Below, in pieces: positions 24,525-32,551 of a stretch of 50,333 nucleotides of DNA; position 1 is the stretch's first letter; the number at the start of each line of letters is the position of its first letter. The stretch is from Deltaproteobacteria bacterium (lineage in GTDB: Bacteria; Myxococcota_A; UBA796; SXON01). Under the pieces are notes generated by a model. That model saw only the letters and a list, made by a program, of their open reading frames with translations. It ran no database searches and was not told the origin of the DNA. A program made the position numbers and the translations under genes. The stretch covers positions 1 to 50,333 of the forward strand of contig CANLGL010000036.1 of assembly GCA_947490345.1 (NCBI GenBank), written 5' to 3'.

Positions 24525-25513
24525 TGAAGACCAAGACTCTGGACAAATCGTCGGCGACCGTGGGCGTCCTCCTGGGAGGAATCGCCCCTGAGCGCCCGAT
24601 CTCGCTGAAGTCGGGCGCGGCGGTCTCCAAGGCGCTGCGGGCGCGTGGTTGGAACGTCGTCGACATCGACGTGGGTCGCGACCTCCCGGCGCGCCTCGTC
24701 GCCACCGGCGTCACCCACGCCTGGTTGGCGCTGCACGGTCCGCTCGGCGAGGACGGCTGCGTGCAGGGTCTGCTCGAGGTGATGGGGATTCCCTACACCG
24801 GCAGCGGCGTCCGCGGCAGCGCGATCGCCATGGACAAGATCGCGACCAAAAGGATGCTTGCCGGAACCGGCGTGCCCATGGCCAACGATCGCACCTGGCG
24901 ACGTGGTGACGACTACCCCGAGGGGATCGGCCTCCCCGTGATGGTGAAGACGCCCGAGGGCGGCTCGACGCTCGGCATCCGCAAGTGCCACGACGCGGCC
25001 GAGCTCGAAGCGGGGTTGTTGTACTGCCTCGACTTTGCGGACGAGGTCCTCCTGGAGCAGTTCGTCGCGGGCTACGAGATCACCGTCGCGGTGCTCGAGG
25101 GCACGCCGCTCCCGGTCGTGAAGATCGAGCCGCTCAACGAGTTCTTCGATTTCGAGGCGAAGTATCAGAAGGGAAAGACCCGCTATCTGGTGCCGGCGCC
25201 CATCCCCGACTCGGTGGCCGAGGACGCGCAGCGCTACGCGAAGATCGCCTACGAACGCCTGGGACTGGCCGGCGTCGCCCGCGCCGACTTCATCGTGGAC
25301 GCGGCGGGCACGCCGTGGTTCTTGGAGATCAACACCCTTCCCGGCATGACCGAGACCTCCCTCTCACCGATGGCCGCCGGCCAGGTGGGGATGAGCTTCG
25401 AGGATCTGGTCGAGCGGCTTTTGCAGGGGGCGCGGTGTTGGGTGCCGGAGTTTGATGGGCAGGGGTCCGCCCCGCCTCACGGTCCCACCCCCGCCACCTC
25501 ACAACTCCCGTAG
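24524..25513 (+). CDS. ddl: D-alanine-D-alanine ligase
   Basis: 329 residues from ATG 24524, preceded by GGGAGG with 5-nt spacing and overlapping the previous stop (TGATG); GTG 24518 and 24521 are possible alternatives. ATP-grasp enzyme making D-Ala-D-Ala for MurF. Seen: 'GVLLGGIAPERPISLKSG', 'LHGPLGEDGCVQGLLE', 'PYTGSGVRGSAIAMDKIATK', 'PVMVKTPEGGSTLGI', 'RYLVPAPI' and 'WFLEINTLPGMTETSLSP'. The usual EHEVSL is ERPISL here. The last about 25 residues are a Pro/Ser/Gly-rich tail beyond the family core, overlapping the 3' end of the convergent gene by 37 nt. ftsQ, ftsA and ftsZ, which often follow ddl, are absent. Confidence 0.92.
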   Translation: MKTKTLDKSSATVGVLLGGIAPERPISLKSGAAVSKALRARGWNVVDIDVGRDLPARLVATGVTHAWLALHGPLGEDGCVQGLLEVMGIPYTGSGVRGSAIAMDKIATKRMLAGTGVPMANDRTWRRGDDYPEGIGLPVMVKTPEGGSTLGIRKCHDAAELEAGLLYCLDFADEVLLEQFVAGYEITVAVLEGTPLPVVKIEPLNEFFDFEAKYQKGKTRYLVPAPIPDSVAEDAQRYAKIAYERLGLAGVARADFIVDAAGTPWFLEINTLPGMTETSLSPMAAGQVGMSFEDLVERLLQGARCWVPEFDGQGSAPPHGPTPATSQLP

Positions 25514-26355
25514 TATTGAATCTCCGGCGTGAACGCGTCCTCGTCGATCGCCGTGCACATGTGGGTGTGGTAGCGACCCGCGAAGTGTGTGGTGCCATCG
25601 GCATCGCGGAGGTCGCCGAGGTGACCGCCCTGCGCGTCGAGGTCGGCGCTCACGACCTCGGTACCGTCGAGCTCGGTACAGCCGAGGACCACGGTGCCGT
25701 CGCAGATGATGCCGAAGAGCTCCACCTCGGCGGCGCCCGGCGCGGTGGTGGTGGCAAACCCCGCCGCGACCAAGACCGCGAGGCCAGCGGGGTTCGGCGA
25801 GTGATGATGGTAGGCGCTGTCGGGCGACGGGTGCGCCTCCCACACGTCGAAGCCGTACTGCTCGTCGCGGATGTCATCGCCCGGAGCGGCGGTGGCGTTG
25901 TAGAGCGAGACGCCGTCCAGCGCCACGCCGATGGTTCCGGCCGGGTATTCTTCGTCGCTCGTCATCATCGTGAGGTCGACGAGCGCGTCGGTGATGGTAA
26001 GGCCCTTTGCCACCGGGGCGGCTGGAATGCGGAGCACGAAGGCTTGCGACGCAATCGAGTTGGGGTTCTGGGTGTACTCGCCGCCGCGGTCGTCCCACGC
26101 CTCCCAGTTGGGGTCGCTCTCGGGGTAGTAGGAGCTGGGATGGGGCGGCAGGTCGTTGGTGCCGATGACGACCTCGTCGCCGTCCATCGAGACATCGACG
26201 CAGCGGAAGTAGGTCGTGTAGAAGGCGGGGACGTCGGCGGCGAAGGACGCGGCGCAGTTGTCCAGCGTCCGCAGGCCGTCCGAAGCGCTGTCGGTGATGG
26301 CGGTGTCGGGGACGTCGCCCGACGTGGTGCACGCGAGCGTGAGGATCAGGAGCAT
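25477..26355 (-). CDS. YHYH-domain lipoprotein
   Basis: 292 residues. It starts MLLILTLAC, a lipobox reached after only 8 residues; no ATG, GTG or TTG lies further upstream in frame. The core matches the YHYH protein family: 'GVALDGVSLYNA', 'AYHHHSPNPAGLAVLV', 'ELFGIICDGTVV' and 'AGRYHTHM', with the His clusters that give the family its name. Function of the family is not established; a metal-binding surface role is plausible from the histidines. Its 3' end overlaps ddl on the other strand by 37 nt. It diverges from the lamin-tail lipoprotein with about 67 nt between starts. Confidence 0.75.
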   Translation of the reverse strand: MLLILTLACTTSGDVPDTAITDSASDGLRTLDNCAASFAADVPAFYTTYFRCVDVSMDGDEVVIGTNDLPPHPSSYYPESDPNWEAWDDRGGEYTQNPNSIASQAFVLRIPAAPVAKGLTITDALVDLTMMTSDEEYPAGTIGVALDGVSLYNATAAPGDDIRDEQYGFDVWEAHPSPDSAYHHHSPNPAGLAVLVAAGFATTTAPGAAEVELFGIICDGTVVLGCTELDGTEVVSADLDAQGGHLGDLRDADGTTHFAGRYHTHMCTAIDEDAFTPEIQYYGSCEVAGVGP

Positions 26356-26422
26356 GGTGCCTCGCAGCGTATCGACAACGCGCGTGGGCGCCAGACCTGG
26401 AGCGCCGGATTAGGTGCCCGGA

Positions 26423-27103
26423 ATGCATCACCGCCTCCCTCTGGTCCTCCTCGCCCTCGTCGCCTGCGAACCTACCGATCGGTTCTTCTGTGGCCCCGGC
26501 ACCCACGTCGACGGCGACTGGTGCATTCCCGACGCGGCGGACACCGGCACCGGCGACACCTCGGATACCGACACCGCCGACACGGACACCAGCACGGACA
26601 CGGGGACGGACACCGGGACCGACACCGCCGATAGCGGGACCGACACGGGCGACACCGCCGACACCGGTGAGCGCCCGGCGCGCGTGGTGATCAACGAGTT
26701 CATGGCCGACAACGACGGTCTCGTCGCCGACGAGGCCGGAGAGTTCGACGACTGGATCGAGGTGTACAACGCTGGCAGCCGGTCCGCCGACCTGGCGCGA
26801 CTTTCGCTGTCCAACGACAGCGCCGAGTTGACCCTGTTCACGTTCCCTGCCGGCTCGTCGCTCGCTCCCGGCGCGTTCGCCTACGTCTGGACCGACACAA
26901 CGCCCGATCAGGGCGACCTGCACGCGGCGTTCAAACTCGGCAACGAGGGCGGCACCATCTACCTGAGCGCCGCCGGCGCGGTGATTCACGAGGTCAGCTA
27001 CGAAGCCGCTGTGGTTGACGTGGGCCGCGCCGCAATTCCCGACGGAAGCGAAACCTGGCAGGACACCGTCAACGTGACGCCGGGCGCCGCGAACACGCCC
27101 TGA
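26423..27103 (+). CDS. Lamin-tail-domain lipoprotein with Asp/Thr linker
   Basis: 226 residues from ATG 26423 (a GTG at 26414 is also possible). Signal peptide ends LALVAC at residue 15. Residues about 40-90 are almost only Asp, Thr, Gly, Ala and Ser (TDTADTDTS style). Residues about 92-226 are a lamin tail domain: 'VVINEFMADNDG', 'DDWIEVYNAG', 'LARLSLSNDS', 'FPAGSSLAPGAFAYVW', 'FKLGNEGGTIYLSAAG', ending 'GSETWQDTVNVTPGAANTP', the usual closing strand. Such domains occur in secreted bacterial nucleases and CotH proteins and probably bind surfaces or partners. Lipid-anchored, exported. Confidence 0.85.
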   Translation: MHHRLPLVLLALVACEPTDRFFCGPGTHVDGDWCIPDAADTGTGDTSDTDTADTDTSTDTGTDTGTDTADSGTDTGDTADTGERPARVVINEFMADNDGLVADEAGEFDDWIEVYNAGSRSADLARLSLSNDSAELTLFTFPAGSSLAPGAFAYVWTDTTPDQGDLHAAFKLGNEGGTIYLSAAGAVIHEVSYEAAVVDVGRAAIPDGSETWQDTVNVTPGAANTP

Positions 27104-27140
27104 TCGGTGCCACTGTTCGACGACCCGGGCGGCATCCCGC

Positions 27141-27416
27141 TCAGGCGGTCACCGCGTCGGGCATCGTCTCCCCGTCGAGCCCACGTCGAAACACCTCGAC
27201 GGCGATGCGTTGGCTCGAGACGAGCACATACTCGCGCAGGGAAGGGAGCTTCCGGTAGTGGCTCCACTTTTCGCCGCGATCGTAGGCTTCGGTGCCCTTG
27301 GAGAGTACCTCCACCAGCACCGTGGGGTTGGTCGCGGCGTTGCGGTCTTCCGAGTGAAGCTGGAGGCCGCCGCAGATCACTGAGCCGTCCGGGCTCGGCC
27401 ATGCGCAGAGTGTACC
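27141..27416 (-). pseudogene. Uma2-family nuclease remnant
   Basis: About 90 codons match the middle of Uma2 (restriction-endonuclease-fold) proteins: 'NPTVLVEVLSKGTEAYDRGEK', 'HYRKLPSLREYVLVSS' and 'VEVFRRG'. The usual N-terminal half (about 90 residues with the SPDV/PD start of the active site) is gone, and the open frame upstream runs antisense through the 3' end of the next gene. The protein also stops about 40 residues early. No start codon fits a complete protein. It is best read as a decayed copy wedged between two lipoprotein genes, 10 nt from the PHP gene stop. Confidence 0.7.
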
Positions 27417-27426
27417 CGCCTCGGCC

Positions 27427-30033
27427 CTACTCCTCAACGACCAGCGGCCCCAGCGGCGCGGTCCAGCCGTCGCCTCCAACGTCGACGAGCACGGCGCTGG
27501 TCGCTGCCCAGGCGTAGTCGCCGGGCCAGACCGACGTGATCGGCTCGGTGCTCTCTGCGACGACGACGTAGCTCCCATCGGCGTCACCGGGGAGCACGAA
27601 GCTCGTGTTGCACCACTCAGGAGCGGCGCCGGCGCAGGTGACGCGTGACGTTTCCACTCCGTCGCGCCACAGCGCGACCGCGGTCACGGGAATCCACGAG
27701 GGGGACAAGACCCGAACCGCCAGCGAGCCCGGAGGCACCTCGCGTCCCGGCGCCCAGGCGCCATCGATCGTCGCGTCGATAAACGCGCCGAGTGAGGCGA
27801 CCGTCGCCCGCGCGCGCATGGCGCTGCGAAGGACATCGGGGCCGAACTCGGCGAGGGTGCCGCCGGTGTGCAAGAAGGTGACATTGAGTCCCGGCTTCCC
27901 GCTGGTGTGGGCGTGGCTGTCGCTGACCGAGACCGGAGTGACCAACTGCCCGTGGGCCACCAGATCGACGTAGTAGGGGAAGTAGTCTGAACCGTGTCCG
28001 GAGTTGATCAGCTCCATCGCGTCGAAGTCGCTGGACCAGTGGTTGGCGTCGCCGACACGGCCGGTGCCCGGGATGTAGTCCGCGAGGCTGAACATGCCAC
28101 TCCCCCCGACGGGGTGGTTGGCCTGGATGAGCACGTCACTTCCGAGCTGCCGGCGGATGAAGGCGAACAACTCGCTGGTGCTGCGTGTCTGCTGCCACCA
28201 GCGCGGCGCGCCGCCGTTGTTCGCGCCGGTCCGGGCCGCCGGGTAGGCATTGAAGTGGCCGCGGAGGACGGGGCTCACCTCGTCCGCGACGACGCTGTAC
28301 AGCCACTCGTCGAGGCCCAGCGCCGTCACGATGCCGGTGTAGTCCGCCACGTGATCGTGGTCGGTGCCCACGTGGACCTCGATGCCGTTCCCGGCGGCAA
28401 CCATGATGCGGTCCTCCATCGAGATCTCGCCGTCGGCGGAGGGGGAGGCGTGGGAGTGAGGGTCGATCGAGATCACGCCCGGCGCCTGGTAGGCGAGCGC
28501 CAGTGTGGCCGCGACCTCCGCCGTGCCGCCGCTCTCGATGGTGATCTGGCTGGTGACGAGCTCGTACCGGACGCCGCGATGGACGGTCACCAGGTAGCTC
28601 CCTGGTTCTAGCGGGATCGAGAGCTGCCCGTCGCGAACGTACCCGAGCGCGGCATGCCCGCTGGGTCGACCCGGTACCAGCCGCTCGTCGACGCCGGCAT
28701 CGGCGCTCACGAAGTCGACGAGCACGCCGGCAGGGCCGCCGTCCGCGATGGTGACCGAGAGCGTTCCCGGGGCGGTGAGGCCCAGGTCGCCGCTGCCGGC
28801 CGCCGAGACGCCGTACCCGTCCGCGAAGGCGACGGGCAGCGCCCCGGAGGCGAGGCTCTCCAAGACGTTGTCGGTGCTGAGATCGTAGGCGGAGACGTTG
28901 CCGTGGCCGACGGCGAGGTCTGCGTGGATCGCGGGACCGCGCCCCGACGCGACGACGCTGACTGCCCCGGTCGCCCCGATCGAGTAGCGCCCGTCCGCGT
29001 CTGTCAGCCCGATGGTGACGGGGTTTCCGCCGCTGTCCAGCGCGTGTACCCGCGCCCCTGCCAGCGGGATCCCGCCCGCGGTGACCACTCCCTCCGTCGG
29101 CACCACCGAGGCCCCCTCCCGCTCCAGGCGTTCGGCCTCCAGCGTGGCAACGTCGGGCGCGACCCCGGCGCGCCCGGTCCACGAGCGGCTTTCGCCCGCC
29201 GGCACGACCGCGGCGGCCTCGAATGCGGTCATCCCCGCGCCGATGCCGGAGATCAGCTCGCCCACCGGTGAGGGTTCCAGCGCCCCGGAGCTCGCCATCA
29301 GCCCGAAAACGCCCTCGTTGTGCGAGCCGACGATCGCCTCCATCGCGTAGGGCTGGCCATCCGGGTCGCCGAAGCCGGTGGTCGGGTGCCAGAGCTCGGC
29401 CACTTCCTGGGCGTAGAGGACGAGCATCCCAACCGAGCTGGGAAAGGGCCGCGAATCGTTGTTCTGCACGGTCGTGGTGACTTCGACGCTCCACTGTCCG
29501 GGGGCAAGGACGTAGTCGGTGGTCACGGTCAGGTCGAACCACGGCACGGCCTCCTCGTTCTCCACAGCACCCGTGATGAGGCGCATCGGTGCCGCAGGAC
29601 CCGTCACCCGGACATGGGCGAGGCCACTCGCGCCGTCGTCGACGACTTCGACCGAGGTGGCGTCGCACACCCGACCGAAGCTGACCATCGGCGCCAGCTC
29701 GTCGAGCAGATCGCGGCCCGGCTGGCCATCCGGGCGCACGATGTCGGCGTCGATGAGTCCGCCGCCGTAGTCCACGTAGTAGCTGGAGTCCCCGACCGCC
29801 TCGATGATGAAGCGGGCGCGGTCGTTGTAGAGCTTGATGTCGCCCGGCGCCCCTTCGGAGGAGATGCCCCCGAAGAGCGCGCGGGTGTCGGTGACCACGC
29901 CCGCGCGGACCTCGTCGGGGTCGAGGCGGTCGGTGAGGTCGGGTGCGGCCGGTCCGGCGGCGGTGTCGTCGCTGGTGGATGAGCATGCGGCGAGCGAGAG
30001 GAGAACCACCGCGCTTGTGAAGATGGGGTGCAT
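27427..30033 (-). CDS. Large lipoprotein with PHP-type metallohydrolase domain (CehA/McbA-like)
   Basis: 868 residues. Lipoprotein signal ends LSLAAC at residue 17. The N-terminal half (about 40-290) is beta-rich and unassigned. Residues about 305-360 resemble a carboxypeptidase-regulatory/Ig-like insert ('GGIPLAGARVHALDSGG...TDADGRYSI'). From about residue 520 the PHP-like metallohydrolase begins: 'ISIDPHSHASPSADG' with H-x-H, then 'GTDHDHV', 'QANHP' and 'VSVSDSHAHT', matching metal ligands of the PHP/CehA group. CehA/McbA proteins hydrolyse esters such as carbaryl, and many relatives have unknown substrates. Exported and lipid-anchored, so it acts outside the cytoplasm. Confidence 0.8.
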   Translation of the reverse strand: MHPIFTSAVVLLSLAACSSTSDDTAAGPAAPDLTDRLDPDEVRAGVVTDTRALFGGISSEGAPGDIKLYNDRARFIIEAVGDSSYYVDYGGGLIDADIVRPDGQPGRDLLDELAPMVSFGRVCDATSVEVVDDGASGLAHVRVTGPAAPMRLITGAVENEEAVPWFDLTVTTDYVLAPGQWSVEVTTTVQNNDSRPFPSSVGMLVLYAQEVAELWHPTTGFGDPDGQPYAMEAIVGSHNEGVFGLMASSGALEPSPVGELISGIGAGMTAFEAAAVVPAGESRSWTGRAGVAPDVATLEAERLEREGASVVPTEGVVTAGGIPLAGARVHALDSGGNPVTIGLTDADGRYSIGATGAVSVVASGRGPAIHADLAVGHGNVSAYDLSTDNVLESLASGALPVAFADGYGVSAAGSGDLGLTAPGTLSVTIADGGPAGVLVDFVSADAGVDERLVPGRPSGHAALGYVRDGQLSIPLEPGSYLVTVHRGVRYELVTSQITIESGGTAEVAATLALAYQAPGVISIDPHSHASPSADGEISMEDRIMVAAGNGIEVHVGTDHDHVADYTGIVTALGLDEWLYSVVADEVSPVLRGHFNAYPAARTGANNGGAPRWWQQTRSTSELFAFIRRQLGSDVLIQANHPVGGSGMFSLADYIPGTGRVGDANHWSSDFDAMELINSGHGSDYFPYYVDLVAHGQLVTPVSVSDSHAHTSGKPGLNVTFLHTGGTLAEFGPDVLRSAMRARATVASLGAFIDATIDGAWAPGREVPPGSLAVRVLSPSWIPVTAVALWRDGVETSRVTCAGAAPEWCNTSFVLPGDADGSYVVVAESTEPITSVWPGDYAWAATSAVLVDVGGDGWTAPLGPLVVEE

Positions 30034-30088
30034 CCTCGCGGGCTATCGCATCAGGGCTGGATAGGCTCCGGCCCTCATTGGAGCGACG

Positions 30089-31324
30089 ATGCGCCTCTTG
30101 ACTCTGATGCTGCTCGGTTGCCCCGTCGCCGAGGACAGCGGGGATGCCCCGATCGACTCCGAAGAGACCGGATCGGCCAACACCGGTCCTGTCGTCACCT
30201 TCGCCGAGCCGGTCGGCGTCGAGTACGCGGCCGGCGCCGAGATCCCGTTCGACGCCCAGCTGACCGACGCCGAGGACGACCCCTCCAAGCTGGACGTGAC
30301 GTGGACCGGCGCCGACGGGACCGTCTACACCATCGACAACACCGCCGTCCCGGCTGGGCACCTGGAGGGCACGCTGGTTCTGCCGGAGGGCGAGTACACC
30401 ATCACCCTCGCCGCCGTGGATCCGGCCGGCAATGTCGGCTCGGCTTCCGTCTCATTCACGGTGGTCACCCCGAATGAGCTTCCCGAATGCTCGATCCTCA
30501 CCCCGAGTGATGGCGACCTGCTGCGCGAAGGAGAGTCGGTGCTGCTCGCGGGGGACGCCACCGACTTGGAAACGGCCAGCGGCGAGCTCCTCGTGGTGTG
30601 GCGAAGCAGCGAAGACGGTAGGCTCGGCGAGAGCGTGGCGCTTCCCGACGGCACGGTCAGCCTGTACATCGACAAGCTCTCGGTGGGCGAACACGAGCTG
30701 TCGCTGACGGTGACCGACGGCCAAGAAGGGGAGTGTGAAGCGGTCATCGTGCTCCGCGTGAACGGCACCCCCGACGTCAACATTGAAGACCCCGGCAAAA
30801 ACGACGTCTTCAACGAGGGAGAGACGATCTCGTTCACCGGGTCGGTCGCCGACGATCTGCAATCGCCGACGGAGCTTGGCATCACCTGGTACGACGAGGT
30901 CGACGACGTCGTGTTCAGCACCGGAAGCGCCAACTCCAGCGGCGATGTCTCGGCGTCGTACGGGGGGCTTTCGCCGGGCGAGCATACGGTGTACCTCGGC
31001 GCCAAAGACGACGACGGCAGCACCGGCTGGGACGCCGTCGACATCGTCATCAACGACCTCCCCCCGGCACCGGTCGTGGTGATCGCCGGCAGCACCGACG
31101 CGGACGACCTCGTGGCGGCGATCGAGGTCGAATCGGTGGATCTGGAGGTGGACCCGATCACCTACAGCTACGCCTGGGCGGTCAACGGTGTGCCCTTCCC
31201 CAGCAGCGATGCCACGATTCTCGCCGCCTCAACGAGCCCAGGCGACACCTGGGAGGTGACGGTCACGCCGAACGATGGCTACGGCGATGGTGACGCTGCA
31301 AGCGTGTCCGTGGCGCTTCCATAG
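30089..31324 (+). CDS. Ig-like/PKD-repeat lipoprotein
   Basis: 411 residues. MRLLTLMLLGC places the lipobox Cys at residue 11. The start is firm: TTGGAG lies 5-10 nt upstream, and an in-frame TAG at 30062 with no other start codon between forbids a longer signal. After an Asp/Glu/Ser/Thr linker come about four beta-rich repeats of 85-100 residues, each beginning 'V.I..P' and containing 'G..I.F...V.D', as in PKD or bacterial Ig-like domains, for example near residues 30, 130, 230 and 325. No catalytic motif. Likely a surface or periplasmic spacer/adhesion protein. Confidence 0.7.
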   Translation: MRLLTLMLLGCPVAEDSGDAPIDSEETGSANTGPVVTFAEPVGVEYAAGAEIPFDAQLTDAEDDPSKLDVTWTGADGTVYTIDNTAVPAGHLEGTLVLPEGEYTITLAAVDPAGNVGSASVSFTVVTPNELPECSILTPSDGDLLREGESVLLAGDATDLETASGELLVVWRSSEDGRLGESVALPDGTVSLYIDKLSVGEHELSLTVTDGQEGECEAVIVLRVNGTPDVNIEDPGKNDVFNEGETISFTGSVADDLQSPTELGITWYDEVDDVVFSTGSANSSGDVSASYGGLSPGEHTVYLGAKDDDGSTGWDAVDIVINDLPPAPVVVIAGSTDADDLVAAIEVESVDLEVDPITYSYAWAVNGVPFPSSDATILAASTSPGDTWEVTVTPNDGYGDGDAASVSVALP

Positions 31325-31339
31325 GGCAGGCGAACGCTC

Positions 31340-32530
31340 ATGCAACCGCACGATCCTTACCTCGGCGATCCCGGCGCGTACGAAGCCTTGGTGCACGATT
31401 TCGTCCTGGCCTCGGGGTCGCAAGTGCTCGCGTTGGACAACGACCACCTCGTCGTGCGCTCAGCGCATGGCCCGGTCATCGTCGCCCGCCTCGCGGTCAC
31501 GGGAGAGAGCGCGCTGGCGGGGCTGGTGACCGCGCTGCAGGCGTCGGGGGTGGTCGTGGTGCTCGCCGGCGGGTCCGAAGCGGAAGGCGAGGTCGTGTTG
31601 GGGAGCGCCGCCTGGGCCGCAGCGCCCTCGGTCACGGTCATGCATCTGACCGACGACGGGTCGGTGCTTCCAGAGCTGACGGGCGGTTCCGCGGGCGCCG
31701 TTCGCGCGTGGATTCTGGCGCGCGCTCCGGGTGCCCCCGACTGGCCGCGGTTCTACGCCCAGCTCGCGAAACAGTCTGCCCTCAAGGGTCGCGAGCAGGC
31801 GGGCGTGCAAGCGCGCTTGCTGGCGCGCACGCCGTGGGTGACGCGCTCCCTCGTGGTGGGGATGGGGGCGCTATTCCTGCTCGAGCTGTTGATTCACGCG
31901 CCGAGCGACAACGGCGCCATGTGGTCGATGGGAGCGCTCACGCAGCGGGCCGTCGCCGCCGGCGAGTACTGGCGCATGCTGACAGCGACGCTCCTCCACG
32001 GCAGTATTCTTCACGCCGCGGTCAATCTCTACGTGCTCTGGCGCCTCGGCGACCTCGTCGAACGCGAGCTCGGCCCGGAACGCACGCTAATCCTGTACGT
32101 CCTCGCCGCGGTGGGCGGCAGCGGCATGAGCCTGGTCTTCCTCGGCGACCACGCCTCCGTCGGCGCCTCGGGAGCGATCTGGGGACTGATGGCCGCGCAA
32201 CTGGTGCTCGGGGTCGCGGGGGCGGGAAAATTGCCGGGGGACCTGCGCCAGCGGATGCGATCGGCGGCGGGGCAGAACCTGATTCTGAACCTACTCATCT
32301 CGTTTGCACCGGGCATCGACTGGGGCGCCCACCTTGGTGGTGCGCTGGTGGGCGGGGTGTGGGCGTGGGTGCTCACCGGCACGCTACCAGCATGGCCCGA
32401 GGGCGGCGCGCCGGCGCCGGATCGGGTGTCAGTCCCGCTCCGCGTCTTCGCATTCGCTGCCGCCGGGCTTCTGGCGCTTGCGCTGGCAATGGGACTGAAC
32501 GGCACGTTTTGGTACATGATGTCCGTCTGA
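31340..32530 (+). CDS. Rhomboid-family intramembrane serine protease
   Basis: 396 residues. Residues about 168-385 are a six-helix rhomboid core: 'YWRMLTATLLHGSILHAAVNLYVLW' (split: WR motif and the H..N pair), catalytic S277 in 'GASGAIWGL' and catalytic H331 in 'DWGAHLGGALVG'. Rhomboids cut substrates within the membrane. The first about 160 residues are a soluble cytoplasmic domain of unknown family, rich in Val and Ala, with no motif I recognise. It lies 15 nt after the Ig-like lipoprotein gene and 21 nt before the Ser/Thr kinase gene, so a shared transcript is likely. Confidence 0.88.
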   Translation: MQPHDPYLGDPGAYEALVHDFVLASGSQVLALDNDHLVVRSAHGPVIVARLAVTGESALAGLVTALQASGVVVVLAGGSEAEGEVVLGSAAWAAAPSVTVMHLTDDGSVLPELTGGSAGAVRAWILARAPGAPDWPRFYAQLAKQSALKGREQAGVQARLLARTPWVTRSLVVGMGALFLLELLIHAPSDNGAMWSMGALTQRAVAAGEYWRMLTATLLHGSILHAAVNLYVLWRLGDLVERELGPERTLILYVLAAVGGSGMSLVFLGDHASVGASGAIWGLMAAQLVLGVAGAGKLPGDLRQRMRSAAGQNLILNLLISFAPGIDWGAHLGGALVGGVWAWVLTGTLPAWPEGGAPAPDRVSVPLRVFAFAAAGLLALALAMGLNGTFWYMMSV

Positions 32531-32551
32531 GAAAACGGATTACGAGGGCTC

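Noticed and set aside
25516..26634. 372-codon plus-strand frame over the YHYH and lamin-tail genes
   Set aside because: It crosses two opposite genes, is Val/Gly/Arg-rich and without domains. The two lipoproteins have recognisable families.
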